DNA of 64,000 nucleotides from Ascaphus truei (GCA_036426205.1 CM071568.1:40885221-40949220), one strand, 5' to 3'; positions 43,567 through 54,965 are shown, counted from the stretch's first letter. A program made the numbers and translations. Notes: generated by a model not told the origin, from the sequence alone.

Positions 43567-44216
43567 TGTCACGCTGTGCTGCCCGCAGACCAGACCAGTC
43601 CCCTGTACTGAGGTGGGATGTAGAGTATACGCACCGACAGCAGAGGGAGCGTGTCCGGGATGTGGCGTAGTAGCATGGCCAGGCCTGGATGTAAATAAAG
43701 AATGGTCAAGTACTTGCCGAGTTCGAGGATATAGAAAGTTCCGTAGTCAAAATCCGTAGCTGAGTCCGAGGGTCTTAGAGGTTAGAGTAGTCAGTAGGAA
43801 AGCCGAGTTCAGGACCCAGAGGGGGTATTCAGACTAGCCGGGTGAGTAGCTGTAAGGAATAAACACAAGAGAGCACGACACAGGTTGCAGGCAACACAGG
43901 TAGCAAGGATCTATGCAGAGCAAGGAAGTGAAGGCAAAGCAAGATATTTAAAGCGACAGTGACCAATCCGGACGAGGGGCATGGCGGAGGCGTGTCGAGG
44001 AGCTGCTCGTGAGTGGCTGAGAGACCAGGAAGTAGTAGAGCACAGCTGAGAGTCTGTAACACCAGTGCCAGAATCCAAGATGGCGGCGGCAGAGTTCAAG
44101 GTTTGCACTGGGTGGCGGCATGGGTAGCGACAGGGGACAGGGCAGCAGCCGCTGCAGTACTGGTAGTGGGTAAGGAGGGGTCATGCTTCAAGGGACGTGG
44201 CCCCCGATTCCTTACA
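43567..44216 (-). repeat. Gypsy 3' LTR, 650 bp
   Basis: On the minus strand it begins TGTAAGGAATCGG and ends GTGACA. A TATA-like TTTAAATA lies near 43950. The internal polypurine run (about eleven G) sits directly outside the start, as expected for a 3' LTR. Confidence 0.85.
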
Positions 44217-44860
44217 GTACCCCCCCCCCCTTCAGGATCGACTTCAGGACGATCAATCCAAGGCTTCAGTGGAAATTTCTTGTGGAAGCGATTGAGTGGA
44301 GCATGAATGTCTTCCCTTGATATCCAAGAACGCTCTTCTGGACCATAGCCCTTCCAATGTACAAGGAACTGTACTTTTCCCCTGGATATACGGGAATCCA
44401 CAATGGACTGTACCTCGAATTCAGAGTGTCCTTGGACCGTAACAGGGTTGGGTTTACGGGCTTTTGCAGGGAAGCGATTGCTCTGAACGAAAGGCTTGTG
44501 CAGGGATACATGGAACGGATTGGGAATGTTCATGGATGAAGGCAACTGTAAGTGGAACGTGACAGGATTGATTTGTTCCTGAATCAAGAAAGGCCCCAAA
44601 AACCTAGGCGCCAATTTCGGGGTAGGAGTCTTCAGTCTTATATTCTTTCCTGAAAGCCAGACTCGGTCCCCTGGCTTGTAATTGGGAGCCTGTTGACGAC
44701 GACGATCTGCTTGAGATTTGAACCTCTGAGCTGCCCTAAGGAGTGCGGATTGGATCTTGATCCATGAGTTCTGTAGCGTGGTTACCCGTTCATCGGCTGC
44801 TGGCACTCCTGAGGGAGTGTTGGAGATTGGAAGCCGACTAGAATGAAAGCCGTAATTCAT
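44096..44860 (-). pseudogene. Gypsy integrase C-terminus with chromodomain
   Basis: Open frame of 254 codons. It begins with the end of the integrase (QADRRRQQAPNYKPGDRVWL), continues through a GPY/F-like module (KLAPRFLGPFLIQEQINPVTF), and ends with a chromodomain (VQSIVDSRISRGKVQFLVHW, KGYGPEERSW). Chromodomains of this element type bind histone marks and guide integration to heterochromatin. The last residues run into LTR sequence. It is separated from the rest of integrase by a stop near 44885, so it is a broken part of one polyprotein. Confidence 0.85.
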
Positions 44861-44884
44861 GAAAAACTGAGATTCTTGCGTAGA

Positions 44885-45844
44885 TTAATTACGGAGAGAA
44901 TTAAAAGCAAATTCCGCCCATGGTACCAGATCAACCCAATTATCTTGGGTATCAGAAATAAAGCATCGTAGATACTGTTCAAGGCTTTGATTAAGTCTCT
45001 CAGTTGGCCCATTAGTTTGGTGATGATAGCCTGAAGAGAAGGATAAGGCCATACCAAGCCTCTTGGAGAAAGCACACCAAAACCTAGATATGAATTGCGA
45101 TCCTCGGTCAGAAACTATGGACGTCGGGATCCCGTGGATACGAAACACTTCTTTGGTAAAAATATCTGCCAGGGTGGGAGAGGAGGGGAGACCCTTGAGG
45201 GGAACAAAATGGGCCTCTTTCGAAAATCGATCTACTATGACCAAAATGGTAGTCATACCTCTGGAGGGCGGAAGATCTACAATAAAATCCATTGAAATAT
45301 GTGACCATGGACGATCAGGTACTGGAAGAGGCATGAGTAACCGGGAAGGCTTTTGATGAAGAGTCTTGTTCTGTGCACAAACTGGACAAGCGCGTGTACA
45401 TTCGTGAATGAGTTTTGCCATATTAGGCCACCAAAAGGTGCGCTTAATGAGATCCAAAGTTCTCTTGAAGCCGGGATGGCCGGTTGACCGGACGGAGTGA
45501 CCCCATTCCAAGATCTTCTGACGAAACCTGGGGGTGGCATAAAGAGTTCCTTCCTGTACCTCTAGACCACTCGGAATCTGTGACTGGGCTTCTACGATCT
45601 TTTCAAGAATATCAAAAGAGTTGGCGGAGACTATGCATTTCAAAGGTACAATTGTTTCTGGGATTTCTTTGGATTTTTCCTCAGGGGAAAATTGTCTGGA
45701 CAAAGCATCAGCTTTTATGTTCTTCGTGCCGGGGATGTACGAGAGAGTATAATTAAAACTTGAAAAAAAAAGTGCCCAGCAGGCTTGATGAGATCCTAGA
45801 CGACGTGCACTTTCGATATAGAGAAGATTCTTATGATCTGTCAA
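44885..45844 (-). pseudogene. Gypsy RNase H end and integrase core
   Basis: 319-codon frame. Starts with the last part of RNase H (TDHKNLLYIESARRL, FNYTLSYIPGTKNIKADAL), then the integrase zinc-binding region (HPGFKRTLDLIKR, HECTRACPVC) and catalytic core with all three acidic residues: SMDFIVDLP, VSDRGSQF and PTERLNQSLE. It ends at a stop within FNSLRN where the reading frame should continue to the chromodomain part. Integrase inserts the cDNA into the genome. The catalytic motifs are intact even though the polyprotein is broken. Confidence 0.88.
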
Positions 45845-46252
45845 AATAGCAATTGGTTCGCGGGAGCATTCCAGGAGGTGTCACCACTCCTGTAAAGCCA
45901 TCTTGATAGCCAGGAGTTCTCTATTGCCGACATCACAGTTCTTTTCAGCAAGGGAGAATTTTTTCGAAAACAATCCACATGGGTGCAATTTATCTTAAGG
46001 GGAGAGTCTCTGGGAGAGAATGGCACCCGCACCACAATCAGAGGCGTCCACTTCTAACGTAAACGGAAGATTAATATCAGGATAGCGAAGGATGGGTGCC
46101 GAAACACAAGCTTGCTTCAAGGTTTCAAAGGCAGAGACGGCCTCCGGAGGCAACACAGATGGGTCGACTCCCTTCTTAGTAAGCGCAGTGATGGGAGCCA
46201 CAGTGGTAGAAAAATTCCGGATGAATTTCCTACAGTAATTGGAAAAACCCAA
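45845..46252 (-). pseudogene. Gypsy RNase H N-terminal part, frameshifted
   Basis: The frame from 46252 encodes FSNYCRKFIRNFSTTVAPIT, FETLKQACVSAPILRYPD and FTLEVDASDCGAGAILSQ, the RT connection and start of RNase H. A frameshift near 45995 moves the continuation into another frame, and a stop occurs near 45885 before the downstream open frame begins. Confidence 0.8.
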
Positions 46253-46288
46253 AAAACGCTGAATGGCCTTAAGAGAATTGGGCAGGGG

Positions 46289-46925
46289 CTAATCCAAAAC
46301 AGCCTTAAGTTTTTCTGGGTCCATCGAAAATCCTTTATCCGAAATGATATAGCATAAGAAGGCAGTAGAAGATTGATGAAAAAGACATTTATCGAGCTTC
46401 GCGTAGAGATTATTGACACAGAGACGAGAGAGAACAAGTCTAGTATGCTGGACATGATCTTGAAGATTCCCAGAAAAAATTAGAATGTCATCAAGGTAAA
46501 TAATTACGAAGGAATTGAGGACATCGCGGAAGACATCATTCATAAAATCCTGAAAGACAGCAGGAGCATTGCATAAACCAAATGGCATCACGAGATACTC
46601 GTAGTGTCCGCTTCTTGTATTGAAGGCGGTTTTCCATTCATCGCCTTCTCGAATACGTATGAGGTTGTAGGCTTCTCGGAGGTCTAGCTTGGAAAATTGT
46701 TTGGCCCCTTGAAGCCTATCAAACAGTTCCGAAATCAAAGGCAGGGGATACCGGTTCTTGACAGTAATGAGATTGAGGCCCCGGTAGTCAATGCATGGTC
46801 TCAGGGATCCATCATTCTTTTTCATAAAAAAGAAACCGGCACCGGCAGGAGACGAAGAGATTCTCTTTGATGTAGGTTGCCATGGCTTCAGTCTCTGGGA
46901 GAGACAAGGGTAGGACTAAGGCCTG
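46289..46925 (-). pseudogene. Gypsy reverse transcriptase
   Basis: From about 46925 the minus strand encodes [17 protein letters not shown], then after a frameshift near 46830 [52 protein letters not shown] and the catalytic [12 protein letters not shown], ending near 46289. [12 protein letters not shown] and FGLCNAP are all intact. A stop near 46290 separates it from the next part. Confidence 0.88.
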
Positions 46926-47335
46926 GAACATAGTACCGTAGGCCGTGCTGAGCCATGCTGAGCCGAGCTGAGCAGATGCACTTACCCCCTGCATCTGTCA
47001 TCAGTGCGGCTTTAGCAGCTGCTTCCACACTTTTCCGCATGCGTGTGGAGGCTGAGAAATTCTGAGCGGACAGGCAAATTTAACATTTGCCGCCCAGGGA
47101 AGCGGAGGAGCGGTCACGTGACCACTCACATCCAATGGGAGAGAGGGACTAGCCCCGCCTCCCGCCACGAGTCCGTTCCGCCTCCGCCACGCCTTTGCCC
47201 CGCCCCTGCCCCGTCCCCAAAGCGCGCTGACTGCCTCGCCTGCCAGGACACAAAAAAGCTCCAGTTTGAGCAGGCGAGACAGAGCAGGAGCGTGGATCAG
47301 CGCAGCCCGAGGCACCATGCCCGAGGCTTTAGACT
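46926..47335. mobile_element. CpG-rich insertion inside gypsy pol
   Basis: The gypsy frame runs from protease to LPKSKASG at about 47320 and resumes with LSLPETEAM at about 46920, pieces that are close together in intact elements. The roughly 0.4 kb between them is GC- and CpG-rich and includes 'ctgagccatgctgagccgagctgag' near 46950. It is a separate insertion of unknown family; termini and duplication were not resolved. Confidence 0.6.
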
Positions 47336-48032
47336 TTGGCAGGACGGCACCAGGGACCAGATCAATGGGACAATCATAGGGTCTATGAGGAGGCAGAACG
47401 TCTGACTGAGACTTACTGAAAACATCAATGAAATCAGCATATACTTCGGGAAGAATGGAGTTGCTATCAGAAGGCGTTTCCATTCCCGCGATAACTGTGG
47501 CAGGAGCTATGACCGGCGAGGATGAGGCGTCTGACTCTGGCTCCCATTGAATTGGTTTGTGGTCCGTCCAATCTATGCATGGGTTGTGATGCTGTAACCA
47601 TGGTAAGCCTAGGATAACTGAAACATCAGGAGAGTGAATTACGTCAAAGGAGATAATCTCGGTGTGAGAACCGCCAGATAAAGTGAGAGGAAGAGTCTCT
47701 AACGTGATAAAAGCAGGTTGCAAAGGACGTCCATCAATAGACTCGAGTCCAATTGGTGCTTTCTTGGAGATAAGAGAAATCTTGTTACAGGTGGCAAACT
47801 CTTGGTCCACAAAATTACCACCGGAGCCTGAATCGAGAAAAGCAGCAGTAGTTACACGAAAATTCGGGCCTTCGAGCGAAACTGGGAGCATAATCCTCTT
47901 AGGGAGTTCCTCTTTAGAGAGGGAGCGAGAAGAAATTGATCCGAGGGTAAGTCCCTCTTGCGTGGCTGGTCCCGTTTGTTCCTCAAAGGACAAAAACGTA
48001 CCACATGATCTGGTGATCCACAATAATAGCAT
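47336..48032 (-). pseudogene. Gypsy aspartic protease and linker to RT
   Basis: Minus-strand frame with TAAFLDSGSGGNFVDQEF (protease active site in a DSG form), DVSVILGLPWLQHHNP (second protease motif) and VYADFIDVFSKSQSDVLPPH leading to the RT. The open frame continues past 47335 only into inserted sequence, so residues after LPKSKASG are not gypsy protein. The protease matures the gag-pol polyprotein. Confidence 0.85.
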
Positions 48033-48400
48033 AGGCCCTCATTGTGGCGGCGAACCCTCTCGGCCGTCCTGTCGGGAGTACGGATCCGCTGACTGCCGAT
48101 CTGCATGTGTTCCACAGTGTCAGGAACAGGCCGAAAAGCCGGAGGAGGCCTAGGATAAGGAGAGTCAGTAGGAACGAACCTGGGACGTTGGCGTTCATGA
48201 CGTATGCACTGTGCGATCAAATCCTCCAATGCTTGGGGTCGGGGCTGGACTGCAAGTTCATCCTATACAGATTCGGACAAACCTTGACAAAATATAGCAG
48301 AAAGTGCCTCTTCGTTCCAACGAGTCTCTGCTGCGACGGTCCGGAATTCCAGTGCATATTTGGCTACGGACCTACGACCCTGAGACAAATAAACTAAAGA
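47852..48400 (-). pseudogene. Gypsy gag C-terminal half with zinc knuckle
   Basis: Frames encode SQGRRSVAKYALEFRTVAAE and ALSAIFCQGLSESV, then after a stop DLIAQCIRHERQRPRF and the knuckle CYYCGSPDHVVRFC (CX2CX4HX4C). This is the capsid C-terminal and nucleocapsid region that packages RNA. The N-terminal half is missing because of the rearrangement at 48402-48597. Confidence 0.8.
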
Positions 48401-48401
48401 A

Positions 48402-48596
48402 GAGGCAGCAGTATCTTTGAGAAAGCCCATACTGGGTGAAACGCGTTAGAGGCGCAGGGGTCTGTTTCCCCTCTTGTTTTTTAATCCATGCTCCAATAAA
48501 GATTTTTTTATAGCCCAGTCCAGCCTTTGCAACTTTGTTCTGCGCAGTCATGCCCGCTGATTCACCTCCCTCCTTGGTAATGGTGATTTCATCCTG
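48402..48596 (+). mobile_element. Repeat replacing the gag start and part of the 5' LTR
   Basis: Begins with a hammerhead-like motif (TTTGAGAAAGCCC...GGGTGAAACGCGTTAG at 48416-48450), then AATAAAG near 48496 and unrelated sequence, before the gypsy LTR resumes at 48597. It resembles the other GAAACGCGT loci. Its insertion, with a deletion, removed the gypsy primer site. Confidence 0.45.
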
Positions 48597-49122
48597 TATA
48601 TAAAGAATGGTCAAGTACTTGCCGAGTCCGAGGATATAGAAAGTTCCGTAGTCAAAATCCATTGCAAAGTCTGAGGGTCTTAGAGGTTAGAGTAGTCAGT
48701 AGGAAAGCCGAGTTCAGGAGCCAGAGGGGGTATTCAGACGAGCCGGGTGAATAGCTGTAAGGAATAAACACAAGAGAGCACAACACAGGTTCCAGGCAAC
48801 ACAGGTAGCAAGGAGCTATGCAGAGCAAGGAAGTGAAGGCAAAGCAGAATATTTAAAGCGACAGTGACCAATCCAGACAAGGGGCATGGTGGAGGCGTGT
48901 CGAGGAGCTGCTCGTGAGTGGCTGAGAGATCAGGAAGTAGTAGAGCACAGTTGAGAGTCTGTAACACCAGTGCCAGAATCCAAGATGGCGGCGGCAGAGT
49001 TCAAGGTATGCACTGGGTGGCGGCATGGGTAGCGACGGGGGACAGGGGAAGCAGCCGCAGCAGTACTGGTAGTGGGTAAGGAGGGGTCACGCCGCAAGTG
49101 ACGTGGCCCCCGATTCCTTACA
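48597..49122 (-). repeat. Gypsy 5' LTR remnant
   Basis: Aligns with 43690-44216 over about 525 bp with roughly 30 differences. The first 120 bp (plus orientation) of the LTR is absent. It ends ...CCTTACA at 49122. Confidence 0.85.
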
Positions 49123-49127
49123 CGCAG

Positions 49128-49829
49128 GAATACATCAAAAAATGCATGTCGGGCTGAGCTGGGCCGCTTTCCTCTACTGCTGACTGTACAGAAGTGAGCA
49201 CTGACATTCTGGGCCCACCTAAACAACAGCCACCCACAGTCTTACTGCTACAGAGCAATGCAAAGCCAGGACCTCCTCACTAAACCCTGTGCCATAAAAC
49301 AACTTGTCCTCTCACTCCAAGAACAAAACCCAACACAGATCAACAGCCTTCCAAAAAAAAACAAATTAACTTAATCGCCAGCAAAATGAAGGAGCAATAT
49401 GTGACTGTGTATGAAAATGATATACAGCGCTCAAAGAAGCTGGAGACCTACCACAGCCTACAGAGAGAATACACTCTGGCACCCTACCAACTGAAAGTAA
49501 ACGATCCAAAGCAGAGACAGACCTTAGGCCAGTACAGAATGAGCGCCCACAGCCTAGAAATAGAAACAGGAAGACACAGACAAAACTGGAAGCCCCGGGA
49601 GATGAGACTGTGCCAGCGATGTGAGCTAGGAGAGATAGAAGATGAAACACACTTCCTGCTACGTTGCCCACAATACTCTGATGTGATGAGTGCACACCTA
49701 GAGAAACTCACTGCTCTTATCCAGAACTTTAGTGACATAGAAGAGAACCAAAGTATGGCGATCCTTCTGGGAGAAGATGAGGCCACAGTAGAGCTGCTGC
49801 ATACTATGTCAGCACCTGTCACAGGCTGA
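49128..49829 (+). pseudogene. LINE ORF C-terminus with zinc finger (after gypsy insertion)
   Basis: Continues the frame cut at 43566: RNTSKNACRAELGRFPLLL, then after a stop a 147-codon stretch ending with a CCHC-type finger CQRCELGEIEDETHFLLRCP and a short tail, stop at 49827. RAELGRFP and the C-x2-C...H...C finger are typical of LINE ORF2 C-termini. The ATG at 49386 is internal, not a real start. Earlier stops show the LINE was already damaged or has decayed since. Confidence 0.75.
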
Positions 49830-49859
49830 GAGACGCCCATTGACCCCCACATCCCTGTG

Positions 49860-52221
49860 TGTAAATTGGATCCCAGTCCTGGGACCATTTGGGTTGGAGC
49901 GCACGGGCTCACACTCAGTTCAGTTATGGTAGCGGTTATGGTGGCACAGGGGCCCACCGTCAGGTCATGAGCAGTCTCACCTCGGGCCCACGGGCCCACC
50001 GCAGAACACGCAGCGGCGGCTGGATACACCTCATCTAGGGCACACGGACCCACAGCAGGGTCTGTATCCGTCGAGATGGTCAGCTCTTAGTCTTTGCAGG
50101 AGTGGTCCGCCGGATGGCGCATCACCACTGATGGTTGATCAGTGTCAATAATAGAAGAGAGAAGAGACACTTCCACAGGGGAATAGCATCTGAGTACCTT
50201 GTATTCGCCGTTGGCTATCAGCAGTAAGCAATCTTGCTCCGGTGCCACTAGCGGAAGTGCACCTAACTTTTCCTGGGCATTCACCTTACGCTTGGCGTTG
50301 TTAACAGGTACTGATCCCAAGCCTAGGACCAATGGTACCAATTGGAGTAGGCCGGACTTGCCATTGTAGGGCACACTGGCCCACAGCAGGGTCCGCAGCA
50401 GATGGAATCATTATCTCTTTATCTTCAGCTTCACATGTGTGGTCCGCCGGCTGGCGCATCACCACGGCTGGTTGTTGGTCGCTGGAATCACTAAGACAGG
50501 ATGAGGGTAGAGACACCTTACCCTGTGATTCCGGAATCTGTGGTTCTGGAATCTGCGGTACTGACTGTGGAACTGAGTCTAGAACCGGGGTGCATGGACC
50601 CCCTGGAACATCTGTTATAGCACACTGACTCGGTGCGACAACAGCGTTGCAGCTGTCCATTTTGATCAAGGTAGCTTGAAAATCTTCCGGTTCTAGAGCA
50701 GAGTCTGGAACTGGTGTTATAGCACATGGGGGCTCCAAAACTTTCGTGAGGGGGGTAGATTGGTTACCTGCATTGACCGGTCCAGTAGAAAGGTCGACCG
50801 CTACTTTCTTGGCGGGTTCTGTAGGTCGCAGCAGCACGGGCTTGAGGAACTGTGCTCCGCAGCAGGCACACGGGTCCCCAGGTTAATTTTCCACCTTAGA
50901 AGTCACACTTGTTACAGACACATCGTATGCACCCCTCCTCGCTCACTCTTGCCACTTGGTATTCTATTGGTATCCCACAGGGGTTAAAGTCCATACCACC
51001 AGACATACTTAAATCCTTTTGTAAACATGGGCACAAAAGAAAGGATACGTTCCCTCCCTTTGTTCGCCAAACTCCATACAAATGAGGATGTGATTTGCTG
51101 CATCCTGTACGTTTCTTATGGGGAACAGCCGTTGCTGATGGCAGTTCACTGTACTCACTCCCCCTGGTGGAATTTAGAGGAGGAGCATATTATATCATGG
51201 AGTGTTTCTGGCTCTGTACTGAGTCACTCACATCGCAGGGGCGGGGCTCTGGTTTTCGCACCATACCCGACAAAATTCTGCAACAATTTCTTGTACAGTC
51301 CTGGTGTTCGTCTGACTTGGCGGGAGCCGCCATCTTAGGTGTGACTCACTGTTAGTATTCCCTTGTGAGGGAGTCTCCATTTTGATCACAGTTCTGTTGA
51401 CTACACTGCAGCTTTTTGCATAGATAAGGGAGTAGCCTTCTGGTGGGGCCTCTGGGGCCTGTAAAGTCTGAGGGGCCTTTTCCTGGCATATTTCCTGATC
51501 TACCGCCCATAGTATGGTACACCAGTAAAAGGTGGGGTCATACTTTTCTCCTATCGCTCGCACTTTGCCTAAGCCCAGAAGTTTCCCTAGGGATTCCTGA
51601 AGTGCACTCCCCTCCTCATGCATGGGTAGGTTCACTACTGCTACCACATGACTAGGCCGCTCATGCAGCCTGATGGCCCAGTCATGAACCTCCTGGCTTG
51701 TGGGGAGTACATATTGCTGCTGCCCCCGCAGGGTTGGGGCTCTGGTGTTTGCGCCAGAACCGGACAGATTTTTGTGGCACATTTTGGTTCAGGCTGAAGA
51801 CAAGCAACATGTGCACTCTTCTGACTTGGGGAAAGTTGCCATGGCGCTGGGTCAGCGTAGACTAAGGGGTACCCCTCAGGCGGGGCCCCAGGCATAAACA
51901 GTGTGGACGGTGCTTCTGACAGGCATATATCCCCAGTGTGGGTTGCCACGAAAAGTATCATTTTCCACGTGGACGTGGGATCTTGGTTTTCATCTAAGAT
52001 ACAGGCGTACAGCCACCAAGGAATTTTACGCATATGATCCCTGACCTCCATGATTGATATACGTGCGGTAAGGCCTCCTATGGCCACCACATGGCGGGGG
52101 TTAATATCTTGCCTCAAGGCCCAGACGAGGACCTCGTGTCCGGACTTTACAACTATTTTTGGAAATTTGGAAAAAAAATATATACGGCACCCCAGGTCTG
52201 GATCTCAGCAGCACCTCCAAA
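49860..52221 (-). mobile_element. Internal region of a family A LTR element (gag-like, no pol)
   Basis: Starts just inside the LTR end at 52222. The first minus-strand bases TTTGGAGGTGCTGCTGAG contain a TGG-starting primer-site-like sequence, perhaps for tRNA-Thr. Gag-like frames follow, with two tandem duplications: about 490 bp (near 51239 and 51731) and about 300 bp (ADHTCEAEDKE... near 50430 and ADHSCKD near 50100). It stops at about 49860 next to the LINE, with no protease or RT, so it is truncated. Confidence 0.55.
51420..52140 (-). pseudogene. Gag-like protein with two PNMA-like N-terminal domains
   Basis: From 52140 the minus strand encodes HEVLVWALRQDINPRHVVAI, then IMEVRDHMRKIPW and PGAPPEGYPLVYADP. 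About 490 bp later, in another frame, it repeats QEVHDWAIRLHERPSHVVAV, then LGKVRAIGEKYDPTFYW and EAPPEGYSLIYA. The pattern 'W-x(6)-R/N-HVV-x-x-G/N ... E-x-x-V-R ... L-x-YA' resembles the RRM-like N-terminus of PNMA/ZCCHC gag-derived proteins and gypsy gags. Two copies in tandem are unusual. A frameshift near 51750 breaks the link. The family assignment is from pattern only. Confidence 0.45.
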
Positions 52222-53689
52222 TGTAACAGGTTTTCCCCCACCCAATCTCATATAGAGTGCATGTGAGGGGGAACCTATATGTTACCAGGTGTGGTGCAAT
52301 ATACCCGTTAGGCTCACAGGAGGTCTGAGCCTCCGCTAGTGAGAGCCTGGGGTGCATCCTCTGGAACGATCTTACTTACAGCGCCTCCACCTTTGTAGGA
52401 TTCTAGGAGTGTAGAATGTACCCCACACAGGACCCACATATAGTAACCACATACACAGGAGTATAAGTATAACAGTTTACTATATGCAGCATAGAACATA
52501 ACACAATACACATACATCAGCAATAATAACAATATATAGAGGCCACCTTCTCCCACAAGCTGGCAGCTATAACCTTAGCCCCTAACTGGGCTATAACCTT
52601 CCTAGCCCCTAACTGGGCTATACCCTTACAACCCCTTCCCAACCCTGTGTCCAGAGAGTCCAAGCCCACCCTTGTGTAAATAGGCCTGTCACATGTGAGG
52701 AGCGAGGTAAAGTTGGTGCACGTGTGGAAGGGTGTAAATACCTGCCCAGGTGCCCCTGCACCTGGGTGTCTTCGCAAAGGGTCTATCGGATCTGCTTGGT
52801 CCAGCGCTGTCTGTACCTTCGCGTGGGATGGGGTCCAGCTGGACATCCCACCGTAAGGACAGTCTCTGGATCAGCAACACAGCATACAGGAACATGCAGC
52901 AACAACTATCACTGAGTCCCTGCACTAAGGAACTGCAGCAGGGACTCTCACTCTCCTTCCCTGCACTAAGGAACAGCCGCGGACACTATCACTAGGTCCC
53001 TGCCTAGCACACAGCTGAAGGGGCACAGTGTCCTTACCTAAGGGCCTGTCCCTATGAACACCCACCCTCACTATTGGGGAGTCAGAGCCTCAACTGTAGC
53101 CCGGGGTACTTCTGGCCTAGGGCAGAAGCTCGCTGCTCTCTGCCCCCCTTCCTTCCCCCACTGTCTCTTCAGTCTGACTGACTTCCAGCACATTGCCCAT
53201 ACAATGTATCTACTCTCTGCAAGGGAAGCTGCAAACACTATTGGCTGCCTGCAATCATCTGACTCACCTGCCCCTAAGCCTGCTGGGAGTTGTAGTTCCC
53301 TGTGAGGCTTTTACCTAGGGAGACCGCATGGGCGCCTCTCTAATGGCAGCCTACCCTTTCCTATCTGCGCCTGCACTAAACTAATGGCCGCCGCGCCACT
53401 TCACTGAGCATGCGCAACCTCTAGAGTCCCTTCCTTCCTCTCTACACTTTCCTGTGCTATGTGTAATGGCCAACGCGACTGCAAACGCGCACCGCGCATG
53501 TGCGAACCTCGCGCCAACCTCAACATGGCCACCGAACACCTTCTGCGCATGTGCGAACTCCCGCGCATGCGCGAACGTGCACAAGATGGCGGCGCCCTAT
53601 CACTGATGTCACCGGGAGCCCCCGCAGCAGCACAGACGTCAGAGGGAAAGAAACCGGGAGACAGGGGGACCGGAGGGACCCTGGCTACA
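52222..53689 (-). mobile_element. Family A 5' LTR, 1.47 kb
   Basis: On the minus strand it starts TGTAGCCAGGG (53689) and ends CCTGTTACA (52222). It contains 'acagcgcctccacctttg' (52379), 'gggagttgtagttccc' (53284) and a CpG-rich promoter-like block 53330-53600. It has short tandem units near 52910-52990. It is followed internally by a primer-site-like TGG. Confidence 0.7.
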
Positions 53690-54060
53690 TATATAAAGGG
53701 CAATATATACATAGGCAAGCTAAGCTAAACCAGCATGGAATAGGTGATAAAATCTTACTGGAAATACATTACAGTACATGGTAACCCCTTAGTAGCACAA
53801 ATGGCCAACTAGTTATTGGTTTGCATGACCACAAAGGGCTACAAAGGGGTTAATAGGCTAATAGCAACATAAAACCACTACCTACCACCCTTAGCCACTT
53901 TACTGGTTAGTAAAGAATTACTATGCAATGCTTTACTAGCGGCTAAGGTAATCAATGTGTTAACCCCAGCCACCCACCCTGGGAAACTACCCCCATCACC
54001 CCCCTCCCCTACCATCAGGGCCGCCAATAGATTGGGACCCAGGACAAATGAAAGTAACAG
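53690..54060. other. Repeat with 'gttaaccccagccacccaccctggg' theme
   Basis: Shares the motif set of the palindrome at 14850-15050 ('ggctaaggtaatcaatg', 'ccacccaccctggg'). No coding. Confidence 0.45.
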
Positions 54061-54965
54061 GGTCCTACCCCTTTAATCCTCCCACCTCCCCAGAGTACTG
54101 GGTGTCCCTGAGGGAGGGAGAATGAGATATGGGCCTGGGTGGGTTGGGTGCGGGAGGAAACGAGATATGGTCTGGATGGGGTAGTTATGGACCTGGTGGA
54201 GGGGGTTAAATAAGGGCCTGGGAGAGGGGAGGAGAGAGAGGGGGGATAGAGGGAGGACGGGAGCAAGCGGGGGGGGGGGGGGGGGGGGGGAGAGAGACAG
54301 GGGAAGATAGGGGAGAGAGAGGAGAGGGAAAGAGAGAATGGGGATAGAGAGATATAGGGGAGCGGGAAAGAAGAGGGATAGAGGGGAGAGCAACAGAGGG
54401 GACAAAGGGGGGTGAGAGGGGACAGGGGGAGAGAGAGAAAGATTTGGGCCAGAGGGTGGAGAATAAGGGAAGGAAGTAGGGGGAGAGAAAGGTTAAGAGG
54501 GGGTTAGAGAGGGGCTAAAGAGACAGAGGGGGAGAGAGAAGGGGAGAACGGGGAGAGAGGGTGGGAGAGGTGGAGACAGGGAGAGGGGGAGAGAGGGAGG
54601 GAGAGGGGGAAGGAGAGAGACGGGAGGGGAGAGAGAAAGAGGGGGTGGGAGAGAGATGGAAAGGGGAGGGGCTGAATGTGCCCTTGGCCTACAAACATCA
54701 CACCTGCCAATAAACCTACCCCCACTAGATTAATAGTGGCTAATAGGACTTTTGGCCACTCAAAAGCAAAATAAAAGACACCAGGCTTGGAATTAATTTT
54801 TATGGTGGCAGGGAGGGTGGAGGGGGGGGGGGGTGTTTGGTAACCATCAAGCTTCAGGTTGTTTTTGTATGGTTTGGGGGATTGGGGGGGTGGAGTATGG
54901 TAGCTCTCAGGCTCTGGATTTTTTTTATCATGGGGGTGGTAGCCATTGGCTGTGTATTTATTTTA
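54061..54965. repeat. Purine-rich low complexity and G runs
   Basis: GGGAGAGAGA sequence with a G run of about 21 at 54269-54290. Then, from 54790, two related units around 'gtaaccatcaagcttcaggt' and 'gtagctctcaggctctgga'. Minus-strand frames rich in Ser/Leu/Pro are composition artefacts. Confidence 0.85.

Larger units (their letters stand above)
43567..49122 (-). mobile_element. Chromodomain Ty3/gypsy retrotransposon, nearly complete but damaged
   Basis: Minus orientation. 3' LTR at 43567-44216, polypurine tract beside it (44217-44232), pol and gag between 44230 and 48400, and a 5' LTR remnant at 48597-49122. A 5-bp target duplication flanks it (cacag at 43562-43566, cgcag at 49123-49127, one transition). 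The two LTRs differ at about 30 of 525 positions by eye (5-6%). Protein order (gag knuckle, protease, RT, RNase H, integrase, chromodomain) marks a chromovirus-type gypsy. Frameshifts, stops, a 0.4-kb insertion between protease and RT, and loss of the gag N-terminus with its primer site show that it cannot move on its own. Confidence 0.88.

Noticed and set aside
47001..47335. C-terminal part of the gypsy protease open frame
   Set aside because: After LPKSKASG the frame runs into the CpG-rich insertion, so those residues are not gypsy protein.
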